A stretch of DNA of 64,000 nucleotides from Solea solea (GCF_958295425.1 NC_081139.1:25278888-25342887); one strand, 5' to 3'; shown: positions 23,301 to 37,165, counted from the first letter of the stretch. A program made the numbers and translations. Notes: generated by a model from the letters alone, not told the origin.

Positions 23301-25167
23301 CCTGCCTTCTGAATTAACCGTGAGACCAAACCAGCTTAACTGCCCCAACAGCATGTCTGTGATGACATGGTCACCCTGCCATCCCTTTTTGAGGACGTGC
23401 CAGCAGAGTCTGCTGCTGCTGTTCTCCTCACCCGTCCTTGTGCGAGCGTGTGAGAAAGAGTGACTATGCAAACTATAATGTTTATCACACTGCTGTTTAT
23501 TATGTATGTCAGAGCCAATGTGTTTATTTGACCGCTCTTTGGCTCGAGAGCCCGATCTCCAATTTCTAGAAAGATCACTGGAAGGTCTCCTTGTGAACAC
23601 TTGGGCTCCAGCTCTCAGAGGGACAGGAATAACAATCCTCTCTATGATGTCTTCCACATGCGCTCCATGACGTTCACTTGTTTTTTTCGGACAATTTTGC
23701 CCTTCATCAGATGTGCTGGAGGCTGCATTAGAAAGAGAGAGAAGAGAGAGAGAGAGCGAGAGAAAGACAAAGGTGAAAGAAAGTGAGTGGGAGAGAGGAA
23801 AAAGTGAGAGCCGATCTTAAATTTCATCTGAGCCCCGGCAGCTACACAAACAGTGGATGAAGATGGGAGGGGGAACACAGCAGCTGAGGCAGAGGGACGG
23901 ACGGATGGATGTGGATGTGGAGAGGGAAGACAGGGAGGGAGCGAGTGAGTCGCTCGGCAGAGCCACTCAGTCTAGACTCCAGATGTGCAGGCAGCAGCAG
24001 TGTGGCTGTTTTGGCCCCCACCAGGCTGCACTGGGAGTATCCCCAGCACATGTCCCCACTTCGCCTGTAAATCAGCCCAGCCAGGCCTCAGGCAGCACTG
24101 CAGCCACAAAGCCCCTCGGTCCAGACCCCCGAAACCGGCTGGACGGCGACACACAGGCGCTGGCAAGCCCACTGGGATGGTCTGCCTCGTGTTAGATAGA
24201 AAGTCCAAGTTGTAGAAGTTGTATTTTGTTTTGGTTTGCATGTGTACACACACACACACAAATACACATACACAGTGCACGTGGTGTTTACTAGTTGCAC
24301 AGCTGCCTATAGATCAGAGAGGATTGCAGCTGGGCGTCGTAAACACTAGCATTTCTTGTGTTTTTTGCTCCACCACAGCTCGTCGGCCGCTCTGCTCCCT
24401 AGTCTCACTGGCACCAGGGCATTCCGTCAATAGCTCACTGCCTCCCATACTTCACATTCACTCCAACACGGTGCATTCACACAATTACAGATTCCTGCTG
24501 GATGTTGGAGTGTGTGCATGTGTGCGTGTGTGTGTGTGTGTGTAATCCTTTCCCATCAGCGCTCAACACATAATTAGATGTTGAACTAAGGGGCACAACC
24601 CATATATAGTAAGCAGTTCATACCACAAACATGTACTTAAAACCAGATTTGATATTGTACTACATCAGACTAGAGGGAGACTTTCTTTGGGTCACAGAGC
24701 AGCAGAAAACATGAGGAGGAGCCCTCTATCTGTGTGTGTGTGTTTTCCACGTGTTATCCATGCTGTGGGGACCTGCAGTCACAAATTATAATAGAACATC
24801 AATGATTACAGTATAAGCTGGAGACATGTTGTCAGAATCAGAATCAGAAATACTGGGTTGAGATGGTTAAGATTCGAGTAAGTCTCCAGGAAATCAATGT
24901 AATGTTCTCTAAAGTTATTGAAAGCAGACTGGGTGTGTATTTACCTCATATTCATATCTCTGTGAGGATGTTTTGACCTTGTAGGGACATTTTGCTGGGC
25001 CCTTCAACTTTAAAGGGCTTTTTCAAGGTTAAGATTTTAGGGTTAGGGTTGGAACTGGGTTTAGGTTAAGGGTTAGGGTTAGGCATTTAAGTGTGATGGT
25101 TATGGGTAGGTTAAGAGGTCAGGGAATGTATTATATCTATGATGTGTCCTCACTAAGATGAAAAAAA

Positions 25168-25212
<45 letters not shown>

Positions 25213-26840
25213 TCCGAACAAATCCCCCGCTATTGTGCAAAGTGCTAAAACAACGCTTCACTCAGCTGTTCAAACAGGTAGCATGGAAACACTGGAGCTG
25301 TGTTTAAGTTGATCAGGCAGCAGAACTCCTCTGAACAAACAGGTGTGTGCAGGGACAAAAATTTGGAGGTCAGTATCTGTGTGTGTTTGTGTGCACTCAG
25401 CTGTGACTGTGGCCCTGTGAAAATCAACTTCCCTGTGTGTGTGTGTGTGTGTGTGAACAGGTGAGCAAGCCCCTATTTTTGGTCCAACAAGCAGACACAA
25501 ACACAGCAGTGCACCTATTCACACACTCTCACACACACAAATCCCCGTCGATCCCCCTAAATACACCTGTGCCATGGTGAGATTCTCAGAGCAGCAGCAC
25601 TCACATAACCTGCTCCTCCATCTGTGTGTGGTGTGCTTGTTCAAACACCTAAATGATGTTGTTCCTTGTCCCAGCACCGAGGTCCAGACCCTCAGTGGGA
25701 CACATGAGAGAAAAAGACACCGCAGGCACTCTGCAGTGAAATGCTGGTGGATGGTTAACTAGGCTTTAACCTCTGCACTGTGGGAGGGAAGCAGTGCAGA
25801 AACACAGCACAGACCTCTGAGTGGACTGTAATCACAAGCTTACATTAGACAATGAAGGGCAGTGGACCAGCGTGAGCACTGCTGTGTAATTTACAACCTC
25901 CTCTAGTGTGAAACAGCAGTTCTTGCACTGAATCCCATTAAATGACTGCATTTGAACTGATTAACATGAAGAAATGTTTTTATTTGATAAAAATAGTAAA
26001 GTGATTGCAGCCTCTCCGGTGTTTCTCATGTCACTGCATGTGTTTCTCTGTTTGGATCATTTTTGGCTTTTGGTCTGAGTCATGCAAACGAGGAACGATG
26101 TCATTTCAGTTTGTGAGCTGAGATGATGATGTGCTCTAACGCCAACCCTTTTTTTCTCACGTAGTCTTGCTTTTTGATGGTGACTGAGTCATGTGGAGCT
26201 GATAGGAAATAGCAATAGAATTAATTAATTAATGAATTAACATTTGTTTACATTTAAAATAAATGTTAACAAATGTCTGTTACAGGGTAAGGGTCTCTAA
26301 CCCTAACCCTTTTATAATAAATGTCATATGTAATGTGTATGTGAAATGTGATAGATTTATATATATATATATATATATTTTTTTTTTTCATAATTTCTAA
26401 ACTTTCAAAATTACTTCTAAAAAGGACTTCTGCCTGGGAACAAATGACTCACAACTGCATCCTTTAATAAATAACTAATAGATTATTGTTTACAATTAGC
26501 GGTGTCAGTATGTACCACTGTTACAAGCATGTGATCATTTAATGCTCATTTTGAAGATTTACAACAGCATCACATGACTCAAAGTCAGGAGGAACACTTG
26601 AGACTCCTTCCTGTTATCCACGGCTCCCTTGCTGTACCACAAGAGGGCCACCTACACCATCGAAGATCCTCCTGGGGTCCACAACAGATAGTAATCTGTG
26701 TCCAGTGTGTATTTGCAAGTGTCTGTTAGCATGCATGCATGAGTAATCCTGAGCTGGGGGAGGTTTAAAAGAGACAAGGCAGTCAGTCAGAGGGCCCTGG
26801 GCTCTCCCAGTTAATTAGTAGAAGGGCTAGGCCACAAACA
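23301..26840. other. Intergenic DNA rich in GT/CA and GA tracts
   Basis: No host exon recognised. It contains a GA-rich run 23730-23800, a GC-richer stretch 23980-24190, telomere-like GGTTAG words 25040-25082, a (GT)n at 25173-25211 and an AT/T run 26350-26390. The longest frames here (up to 143 codons, 23226-23657 on the minus strand) show no domain or splice-supported continuity. Confidence 0.5.
25173..25211. repeat. (GT)n microsatellite
   Basis: About 19 GT dinucleotides without interruption. Confidence 0.95.
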
Positions 26841-26842
26841 GG

Positions 26843-26905
26843 CCAGCAGCAGCAGCAGCAGCAGCAGTGGTGGCGGTGGCAGCAGCAGCAGCAGCAGCAG
26901 CAGCC
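26843..26905. repeat. Two (CAG)n blocks split by a TGGTGGCGG insert
   Basis: About eight CAG units, then GTGGTGGCGGTGG, then about eight more CAG units. The frame through it would encode poly-Ser/Gln/Ala, or poly-Cys on the other strand. No gene context supports translation. Confidence 0.95.
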
Positions 26906-27119
26906 TGGCCGGCAGTCATCATGTGAAATGGCTGGAGGGGAGAATGACTCTCTGACGCTGCAGATAGAGCTGTTCAAAGAGCTCATGTGAGGCTGTCTGG
27001 CCTCGCCTTATCTGATCTGACCCCAGCTCATACGCCTCTTGTTACACTATGTTTCATCTGGTGCAGTGTGTGGAAGTTGTTCCTGTGTGTATGTGTGTGT
27101 GCATGCATCTGAAAGCACA

Positions 27120-27162
<43 letters not shown>
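27120..27162. repeat. (GT)n microsatellite
   Basis: About 21 GT dinucleotides. Confidence 0.95.
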
Positions 27163-30100
27163 GGAATCCAGTTGGATTGAATGTCAACCGGGCCAGTGTG
27201 AGGTCACCATCACTTGTAAGTGGGTAAACGGGGCCTGCATATCAAATTAGCCACAGGTACTGTCACTGTACTGTACTGTCCTGCTACAGAGCGATCTGAA
27301 ATCGTTTAAGTGTTTAAGTGTGATTTATGGAGTGATTTATGGGAAAGTTACTCATGCGAGCTCCCTGGCCTGAGCTGGATATGTTCACAAGTGTGTTTTT
27401 GTTTAAGTGTGTTCAGAGTGGAGTGGAGCGCAGCGAGTCCAACAGAAATGTAGAAAAGAGTCGGCGATGGTTAAATGTTAAGGGTAATCAGTGAATGTGC
27501 TCAGAATGTCGTTCTTCATGCTGCACGAGTGTGTTCTCGTCCTGCAGCTGATCATTTATTCTCTATTATATGCTAACAAGCAGCAGTGCATGTTTCAAAT
27601 GGAGCGGCGCGCTGTAATTACGTACCCACTCCAAGCTTCTCTCTGCTGGCACAGACTTGACTGTGGGCAGGGACCAACAATTCAGACACAATTTAGCAAC
27701 AATGCTGCAGTAATTGTTGTTGCCCAGTGTCTCTCCCAGGGGTGAGCCATCACTTCCCCAAACACAAACATGTGCACAGATACACACTGTATTGACACAC
27801 ATTAGCACACAATGTTGACACAGCTTCAGCAGAGCCCCCCCCCCACCCCCCATTTGCCTTCTTGATACCTCATCTCATCATCGTCCCTCCCTACACACAC
27901 ACACACACACACACACACGGACACACAGTGCTGTTTGGTGGAGATCAGAAGCCCAGCTCGGAGGCCCCACACCTGGGCATGTTTGCGGAGGAAGCGGGCC
28001 CTGGGCGGGCTGCGCTCCATGCGCCTGTCGACTGGCTCCACCAAGTCTGGCCAGCTGTGCTCCTGGCCTGGCCTCGCGCTGTGGGGGCTGTGCAGCTGGG
28101 AAAGGCATGTTTCCCAAAAGAGGAAAAAAAGAGGGGAGGGGAGGAGGACACAGAAGAGAAAAAGAGAAAAAGGGCTTTAGGTTATTTCGAGCTCATTACA
28201 CATTCATCCCTGAGCTCTCCTAAAGCATCTCTTTTAATATGAAAAAAACATTCTGGGCTAAGCTGGTTAATACCTTGGAGGAGCTTACATTCATTATTAG
28301 GTTTTTATGGACTCATCAAGCAACGCTTTACATACACATAATCAAACAGGACATTTTACAGCGATGAACATATATAGTTAGATAATGATACCAACTGATA
28401 TCTTGGTATTAATAAAAATAAATAAGTTGTGAACAAACTCAATTTCAAATCTTTTTCTTACCGCAGTTTCATGAAATACGTTTTCAAACATTCATGTTGA
28501 ATTTGAATTAGTTTTTGGTCAGATTCAGGTCCAGTGTGATGAGTTGGACGCGCTGGGAACTTTCACCAGTTTGAAGAGACGACAAACAAATGATTGCAGC
28601 ATTTGCTGTTTCAGATGTCACCTCTTCCTGTGTGTGTACTTAGCCTTCTGCCTCGTGAAGCTTCCAAAAGCCTCTGAGGCCAGCAGAAGCTTGGGAAATG
28701 GAGGGTGCGAGTGGAGACGCTGCTGTGTACTCCTGTCACTCAGCACTCCAGGGAACAGCCCGAGCCAGGCCGAGCCAGGCCGAGCAAGCCGGACCAGGGC
28801 CAGAGCCCTGCAGTGTTCAACACATCCTGCAAAACCTGTGTCACCGAGGCCATCTGTGTCCTTATCTGTGTCCATACTAACACACGGTCATGTGTTTGTC
28901 AGTGTAAACAGGAAGCAGATTCTCTCCTCTGCAGTTCTTTGACAATACTACCAATGAGAAGCAACAATGGTGAACAATAACGACACCGATGTCGAGGTGA
29001 AATCGAAAGCAAGGGTTTTTCCTTCTTGGCTGATTTTGTCGTCAATAAAAAATAAAACACTATGTCATCAAACTAAACTTCAAAGTTCTAAATTCAAAAG
29101 ATATACATCCGTCTCCACAGGGCAAATCAAGGCATGTAGAGCACTCAACAAACAGAATTGGAATTAGAATTTTTGCACAAACACTAATTAGTGAAGTGAA
29201 TTTTTAAAAGTCAACTAAGAGTCAAATTAAAAGTTGTATTAAAGAGTAACACACAGGCAGAATTTACATACAGAATAACATAGAAATGTGCAAATTGCAG
29301 TATAAGTGGATTGTCTGTACTGCATTGTTTTTATTATAAATCGTTATAAAGACAGTGAAAGAGCACATCATCATCCCCCAGACAATTTAAAACCGAAATA
29401 ACAATAAAAATAATGAAGATGCAAGTAATTCAGTAAATAAATAATGGCAAATAGGAGCCAGTAGCATTTTCAAACTTCTCCAATTTCAGAAGTCGTGTGA
29501 ATGAACAACTTTATGAAGTGAAAACAAAGTAGTGTGGCTGTGAAAATGAGTTTAGTTTTAATGTTGTTATTTGTGCTGTGTAAGTAAAGTAAAACACCTA
29601 ACCACAAGCCAGTGCTATCTCTCCAAAGCACCTTTATTTGTGCAGGATCACTGGTCCGTGTTAAAGTGTCTTCGTGGACATCATGATCATATCTGTGTCG
29701 ACGTTAACTGAGGTCATGCAAACGCTAAGAAGCTACATTTCTCTGCTTATATCCCTTGGGCTTTTTGGACTGTGGACTGAGTGTTGAAGTGAAACAACAC
29801 TAGTTATCCAGTCCAGCTATTTATTGTCCCTGCCAGGTCATTCCCCTCAGAGAACCTCAAACATACGAGAGTAACCATGCAAACAGAGGAGCAACACACT
29901 AAAGCCGTTTGTCTGCTGCACAAAGCACAGAGCCTGCTGACACACAACATGCTCTGTCTGCAAAGAGTCCACATGTGAGCCACATCCCTTTTGGTTCAAA
30001 GAGCCTCTCACGGTGTGCGTGGGGGCTGCTAAGGTGGTGTACCGGCTGCCAGCGGCCTGCAGCCTCTCCTGAAGCGAAGTTAGCCCCAGGTTCCTATACC

Positions 30101-32790
30101 TCCATCCTGCTGTCCTCGCTCCTCTAGCCTGACCTTTGACCTGCTGCCCTGCTGTCACCAGAGGCCCATGCAGGTGGGACATAAAAAAGGAGGAAGTGAC
30201 ATAAGGTGAACATACGCTGGTCAAAAAGAAAGTGGACGCTGTAGAAACCTACGTTTAAAATGTTGCAGTAAGCCCAGTGAGAATGATGGTGTTCTGTTCT
30301 GACGTGGAAGGTTGCACTGACTCACGGCTGATAGTGACAGCAGCGTGAAGGCTCAGATTAGACAGTGAGCCTCTGTCACTACTAGAGGTGCATCATGAAT
30401 AGAGATTATGACATTTATCAAATTGTAAATAACAGTTAAACAACTGTTATTTATTCCCTTCAACAGAAGTGCTGACACGACAGTAATTCAGAACCAGTAT
30501 TGAATTCAAATGAAAATCGTTTCGAAAATGTTTCTATTGCACGTATACATGCTTAATGTCGTCATTAACATCTTCTTCTTCTGGTGTTTGGAGATTGTTC
30601 GCTTTATGACTTTGTCGTCCTGGTTTTCTTTATTCCGTCACTGTTTCTGTGACTGTATACATTGTAATGTATACTTATATATTCAAATAAAGCGTCATTT
30701 TAAAAAGGTGTGTACACTGCATGCATGCTCTTTTTAGCGGCGCATGCTCCAGTGCCACGTACAGGCCGGGCATATGTGCTACAGCGTTCCCGGGGCGTTT
30801 GGTTTGATGAAGACATTTTCTGAAACAATGACATCACAACTGTTTCAAAATGACAAAGAAAAAGATTGTTTCTGTGTGGATAGAGCCTTACTGTAGAGGT
30901 CAAAGTTGAACACTAAACTGTTCATTCTCATGGCCGCTTGTAATCAAAGTGTGGAAAGATGCCACTTCCAGTCCTTTACCAGATTCATCTATCTAGTGCT
31001 GCTAAACTAAAGTATATTTTCTCTTTCACGCTCTGTCCTTATGCTCCATTTGCTTTCCTTTTCTCTCAGTCGGTCTGTGTTTGCTCACCCAGTGAGGCCT
31101 CCTCCTCACAAGCTATCTGTGCTCCGTCCTGCCTGTTTTTGGGCTTGGCGTACCGACTCGAGCCAGTCTCTGCTCGCTACCAGGGCCCACACACCCACCA
31201 CATTCCTGCACTCACTGCCAGAGGGGAGGGTGAGGTGCTGGATGAGGTGAACATCAGTAATGATGGATGGGATGACCTGGTGAAATATCACAACACGGCC
31301 TCTCCAGACCAGCAGGTACGAGCTGAGCGCTGGTGTGATATCTGTTAGGCTCATTTTCCTGTGATGCTGAGTTCCACTGCTCTGCCCTCTCAGATGATGA
31401 TTTATCTCCGGGGGAATGCGTTTCACTTTACATTGTAACAAAATAAACCTGCAGCTTAGCTGAGCAAATGGAAAAACACTACAGAGGGAAAAGAAGACCT
31501 CTGGAGACACAGAAAGAGACGACAAAAAAACTCCTGACAAAGGCAGAAAGAGAGAATTATCTCCCCAGCTGTCTGTGCATCAGGAAGTCTCTCCCAGAGA
31601 GTCAGCTCTGATCGGCCTGATCACAGTGGCAGCACAGGAAGTCACACAAAAAGAAAAGGAAGTGAACACCAGCTCCAGGAAGTGAGTTTTTGCAGCTTCG
31701 GCTCCACAAAGTCTGGATCGCGACGGGAGGAAGGCGGGAGGAGGAAGGGAGGTAGCCCAGCTGAACACCAGAGTGTGAGAGAGGAGGAAAAGACATATAG
31801 AGGGAGGGAGATGGATCAGGGCGTAGTGACGGCAGTGACAGCTGTCTCCACGCCGCCAGCTGTGTGTCATTTACTCACTGCTTATAAATATGAGCCTGGC
31901 ACCAGGGAGTGATGTTCCTGATGCTGTGGCGCCAGGCGCTACGCTTCAAATGACATTGGGTGCCACCACGGACTTCCTCTCATCCTACACACACACACAC
32001 ACACACACACAAATGAGAGAGCACAAAAAGCTCAATTCAGCACAAGTAAATGTAGGCTTGTGTTTTTGAGGGAGATGCCTATTTTCAGGCTGCTTTTCTT
32101 TTTCTTTTTCTTTCTCTCCTTCTGCAATCGCTTTACAATAGAGAAGTGAAACATGTTTTCACAGAACCTCTAATTACACAACGCCACAATCCAACAGTAT
32201 CAGAGCAAACATGGAGCACGTCAGGACAAACAGATTAGAGCTCCCGGTGACAGCATCCCCACCACGTCCCACCCGCACACACACCTGTGTTCACACATTC
32301 TCTGACTAAGCTCCCTGTTTTGCATGCAAATAGTGTGTGTTGCTGTGTTGAGGAGGTGCTAACTTCCTCTGTGTTGCACCTGGGTCCGCTTCTCATATGC
32401 ATATGTGTGTGTGTGAGAAGGAGAGCCCAGAAAGAGGGAGAACATCAGAGGTGTTAATGGGTTAAAACCTTGTAATTGGGGGTACTTAGTTGCCTATTGT
32501 CATTGCGAGGCCCAAGGAACAACAGATGAAGCCTCATTTCGATTGTAGAGTCCACATGTGACTATAAGCAGGGACACCTGGTTTTAACTATATATAAAGT
32601 ATGGATGAGCCAATGACATACTTTGGATAGGATATTTTTAAGAGAAAAATGCAAAATTTAGTGCAAACATTTGAATAAAAATTGAGTCAAGTTGTGGACT
32701 GTTTTTTTTTCTTTTTGGGAGCAGAGTATTTGTTTCACAGCTGGACAATTATGTCTTTGAAATTGCGTGGAATGACTGTACGTGGTTAAT
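27163..32790. other. Intergenic DNA, some GC-rich low-repeat blocks
   Basis: No host exon recognised. (CA)n tracts occur at about 27891-27919 and 31988-32011. The GC-rich segment 27930-28110 and the adjoining 28170-28330 are free of known transposon words and could be regulatory. A 10-bp tandem repeat (CGAGCCAGGC) lies at about 28760-28790. Frames of 125-144 codons (29847-30224, 31106-31540, both minus) show no domain. Confidence 0.4.
30590..30890 (+). repeat. Dispersed repeat, copy 2 (first copy at 23045-23300)
   Basis: TTGTCGTCCTGGTTTTC, ATACTTATATATTCAAATAA, then GACATTTTCTGAAACAATG, ATGACAAAGAAAAAGATTG and TTTCTGTGTGGATAGAGC correspond to the first copy. This copy has an extra internal segment at about 30700-30800 containing GCGGCGCATGC. 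Confidence 0.75.
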
Positions 32791-32809
32791 GCAATGTGTT
32801 ATTAACAGT

Positions 32810-33043
32810 GTTATTAACAGTTTACATACACTATATAAAAAAACACATATGCTTTTTTTTCTCACTGTCTGACATGAAATCAGACAATCACTTTACCTGT
32901 TCTAGGTCCATTAGGATTACCAAAATTATTTCTATTTGCTAAATGCCAGAATAATGAGATAATTTTGGTAATCCTAACGGACCTAAAACAGGTAAAGTGA
33001 TTTTATATAGTGTATGTAAACTTCTGGTTTCAACTGTTTGTAG
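32810..33043. mobile_element. Tc1/mariner (Sleeping-Beauty-type) palindromic MITE
   Basis: The left end carries AGTTTACATACACTATATAA and the right end TTATATAGTGTATGTAAACT followed by TCTGGTTTCAACTG. These match the terminal words of fish Tc1 elements (CAGTTGAAG...GAAGTTTACATACACT). The interior is itself an inverted repeat: AATCACTTTACCTGTT...GGATTACCAAAATTATTT (about 32888-32932) pairs with AATTTTGGTAATCCTAACGG...CAGGTAAAGTGATT (about 32960-33003). Both halves thus seem to derive from the same transposon end. No transposase is present. The outermost part of the left terminus appears shortened. Confidence 0.85.
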
Positions 33044-34520
33044 TTTAAAAAATCTAAAATGACTGTATATCAGTAGAAACTCGAGGGTTGTGATGTCGTA
33101 TATTCGCTTATACTCTTATATGTGATCAGTTTTTAGTTCATGTTTTCACTTTCATGGGATTGATCTTCTCCTTCATCACATGTTTCTACTGCAGTATTGA
33201 CATACTTTCTTTTGAAACGGTAAGACTATCATATTGTCACATTCTAAATATCAGCCTGCCCTGAAACCACATCTGAAAATGTGGCCCTTTTGGATTTGAA
33301 AAGGCTCAACATTGAAGAGAACCACTGCAGGACAACAGCAGAAACATGACATGAAATAAGAAAGAACAGTTGACTGTGCAACTATCCTGGATGAGTGGAA
33401 GTCCTCATATCTCGTGACCGGTGCAGTATCTCAGTGTCCTCCTGCATGTCCTTTACCTTCAGTCGTGCTCATTCCTCGCTGATAAATGATAAAGCATAAA
33501 ACCATATGCTGTGCGTTTGCTATCAGAGGCTATCAGGGCCTCATGGCAGTATCTGCCCGGGCTCCGTCAAGGTCAGAATGCAGTTCATCCAGAAACCCTT
33601 CAGGCTCACAACTGCTTTTCAGATGGGACGCTTGGCGTCGCGGAGTCAGCACGGGACAAACAGTCATAACATTGGGGTTGGAGACTTCAACAGACGTAAT
33701 TCGGCACAGCTTTAAAAGCAAAACCTGATAATATTCAAAACGACTGCTGTCATCATACTCGAGAGAGAGTGAGTCCTGTGGCTCGGGGCCAGCCAGCGCG
33801 CTGCTCTATATTTGGTCATTTCTCTCGCTCGCAGTGACTTCACCGGTGCAGTTCTAGCCCCGGTCCGTGTGTTGATTCAGTCTCATTTTCAGTAAACTCT
33901 GTGATCACCTTGCCTCTGCGTTCCACAGGCCATTCACAGCGAGTACAAAGAGAGAGGGGGCATTTGTCCACAAGAAAAGCCCAGCTTTGGCTTTTTAAAG
34001 AAAGCAGAGGTTTAGCTCTTTCACTTCCACTGCATTGTTATGCTAAGGCACAGCTTGGGAAAAAGAGTGAACCATTAGCATCTGAAGAAGAGCCAACATC
34101 TGAGGGAAACGTGTCTTTAAGGCCCCAGAGAAAAGAATCCATGCTGTCTCTCCCTCTCATTTTCTCATTCTCCAACTCACTTGTTCTTCAACTCAACTCT
34201 CATTCCTTGCCATTCCAAGGCCCATTCTCTTTTCTTTCAGTCTCTCCTGCTGCTGTCTCTTTTGGCGCCAAGAGGGATAAGAGGTGTGTGTGTGTGTGTG
34301 TGCTTGTATTTGTTGCATCTTTAGGAACTTTTCTGGCATAAAAACTAACCTTATCAGGACCAGTAGCTCTTAAGGAGACCAAAACCTGGTCCTAAAGAGG
34401 CAGATCTTAATTTCTGAGGTAGTTGTTAGGAGTTAGGTTATGATTATGTATTAACTGGTTGTGGATAAGGTTATGAATAATGCTATGTTTCTGTTGTCCA
34501 AGTGAAGTCAAGTTGCAGAA

Positions 34521-34523
<3 letters not shown>

Positions 34524-34563
<40 letters not shown>
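34524..34563. repeat. (GT)n microsatellite
   Basis: About 19 GT dinucleotides. A similar tract at 34880-34911 ends in a run of seven or more G. Confidence 0.95.
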
Positions 34564-34565
<2 letters not shown>

Positions 34566-34639
34566 GGGGATTCAGAATTGAAATGCTCCTCTGTGATTCT
34601 TTGTATCTATATAAATGGTAAATGCTCAGTATTTATCTT

Positions 34640-34815
34640 GATGATACACTACAGTATCACTCATCTTTCACGCTCATACACAAGCTGCCGGCACTGCTGT
34701 CAGGAGCCTTGCACAAGGACACATCGGCATGTAGGCTAGCGGAGTCGGGAATCAAACCCACAACCGCTGAGTTGAACGATGACTCGCTTTACCGCTGATC
34801 ATCACACCGCCTTTT
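34640..34815 (-). repeat. tRNA-like dispersed repeat, copy 1
   Basis: Words TTGCACAAGGACACATCGGC, ATGTAGGCTAGCGGAG and TCGGGAATCAAACCCACAAC match 42480-42560. On the minus strand GGGTTTGATTCCCGA resembles a tRNA B box (GGTTCGANTCC). It is probably a tRNA-derived SINE or a repeat that captured a tRNA-like end. No full cloverleaf is apparent. Confidence 0.6.
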
Positions 34816-34876
34816 ACTTAAAGGCTGGTTTCCATAAACAGAGCAGTTATTTGCGTCAAAGGTGATTTTCTAAAGA

Positions 34877-34912
<36 letters not shown>

Positions 34913-37149
34913 GGGGGTCATAATGAAAATGAGCTCTCTAAAACTCTGGATACTCCTGTCTACACCCGTGTGTTTTACATCCTCAACGTTTAAAATAGAA
35001 CAAGAGAGAGCGTTGGTAACGAGGATGCAGTTATACCTGCATTCACTTCCTGAGTGGTTCTTCAGTCATTGTTCTTCCTTTTCGTCATTGTTGTTTCTCG
35101 TTAGAAACAAAGCAAACACTCTCACATTCCCACTGAACCTGAATGACCATGTTATAAAGCTCTTTAGCTGTGTTAGTGTGGACGAGCTAAAATGCTGTCC
35201 GACCAAACAGTACTATGGATTTAGCCTTAGCCATGCTTTTAGGATTTCAGCCAACATTCTTTCTTATGCTTCTTCTGTTCCATTTACAGCAGAACTCGGA
35301 AGTTGGAACTGGGAGTGACCTCACTCCAAAGTTCACCACTGTGAAACAGCAGATTAGTGCACGACATGACCCTCATGGAGAAAATAATGTTTACAGTTGA
35401 TGAATGATAATTAAAGTTTCTGATACTGATTCAACACAATCGATGGAAATGTAAAGTCTCCTTGAGACAGGGACCAGTCTCTGCTTCCCCTTCAAATGTA
35501 ACATGAGAATGTCATTTGTAATCTTCCTAAAATTTAGGTCAGAGTGCACAAAGTGTGGAGGACCCTATTGAAGCGGAAGGAGTTCTTACTTTTCCTCTTT
35601 TTCTCTCCACTGAGGCCTAGTGCTTATTTATTGTGTGAACTGTTGGGTTTTGTCTCCTCGCTACAATAGTGTAAGGTTTCTGCCTCTAATGCACTATACA
35701 CTGAATTAAATGTAATATTCCATGTGTAAATTAGGGACCCTGAAATGCAGAGCGTCGGCTCTAAGCCAAAAAAACACCGCCTGACATCGTACTTAGAGTC
35801 AAGTCAGCAAAACACATAGAAATTGTGAAGGTCAATGAGACGTGCAGCTGTCAAGGAAACTGAAGGACAGAGAAACAATGACAGTGAGTGTAAAGCGTGT
35901 ACCTGTATTTCAACATTGCATTGTTCCGGCTGCAGTAATGACTTCTATTCACAACTCATTACAGCACAGTCGTGAATAGCGAGTGCATTTGAAAAGAAAC
36001 GGAGGGTAAGGGTTAGGGTACTGACAGCTGATCATCCCAAATACTTCCCAGCTGACAGCGCACTTCCTCCAGACCTCGTGAAAACACCTGTGTGATGCTG
36101 CTCAGGAGAATCAAGGACAGACAGACAAAGACAGAGAGATGTCTCTGTTTTTATCAGTGGGGTCACTCGTATATGCAGAGATGTGCAGTAAGTGGCCTCC
36201 ATGATGAACATTCCACTTCCATTAGCAGCTCCAGCTGAGGCAAATCACCCCGTGAGTCATCTGATTTTCCTGGATAAAGACGAGGACACGGCTACAGAGG
36301 AGACTGTCACTGAGCAGCAGTGCAGGAATGCTGCTGCTGCTGCTGCAGCCGGCCACCTGTGTGGAGGAGGAAGTGTGTGAGGGATCCGCGTCGCAGACGT
36401 GCCACATGATCTCATGTTGTTGAAGAGACTCGCAATGACTTCACCATTGTTCATTGTGATCACCTATGAATGCATGTGTGTATTTATATTTCTGTGAGTT
36501 ATTATATATCATGTACAGTATGTGGATTTTCTAGTCAGTTTATGTCACCACTTGCACCTGTGATTTATAAAAAAAAAAAAACCATGACAGTGTGAGGAAC
36601 AAAACAGAGGAGGCATGTATGAGAGGTAGAGAAAGAGGTAGAGAAAGAATGAGAGAGAGAGTTAAAAGTTTGCTGGTGATTCATTCTTTTACACATGGAG
36701 CGGTTCACTCCCTCTGCAGCTGTGCGTCCACATGCGCAATATGATTTCACAACATCTTCCCTGGCCTTGGAAATTCCTTTTTTTCATGCAGCCCTCTCAC
36801 CCCCGTCCCCCGTGCTCCGTGTCAGTGTGCTGGTGCTGGTGCTGCTGTTGTTCTGACAGAGCGGCAGGTGCAGCACTTAGTCATTCCTCTCTTCACTGAA
36901 CAGCTCCGTGCTTCACTGAGGCTGTAGTCAGCTCCAGGAGCTCGAGCAGAGAGCCCTGACAGAGTCACGCGTTTATCATACAGTAGACTCCACAGTGCTG
37001 CCGGTGATGGTGCAGTTGTTATCATTCAACTCATCAGCAGCTGGGAGCAGAACAGTGGTGTCTCAGCTGCAGAGACGCAGTGACTCAGCATTTGTTTCTG
37101 TCAGTTCCCTGTTTTGCCTTGTAGTGTGTTTGTATGACTGCACAGCAAC

Positions 37150-37165
37150 ACTGTCTCTCTCTCTG

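Noticed and set aside
26783..26986. Poly-Cys/poly-Ser frame over CAG repeats
   Set aside because: Translation of a microsatellite without gene context.
27826..28242. Several 68-126-codon frames in a GC-rich block
   Set aside because: All six frames are open because of low stop-codon density; none carries a recognisable motif.
30959..31540. Overlapping 129- and 144-codon frames
   Set aside because: No domain, no matching splice sites with neighbours, and antisense overlap.
21083..36020. Interstitial telomeric repeats as a chromosome fusion scar
   Set aside because: Each run is only two to four imperfect hexamers, and they are scattered; simple slippage is enough.
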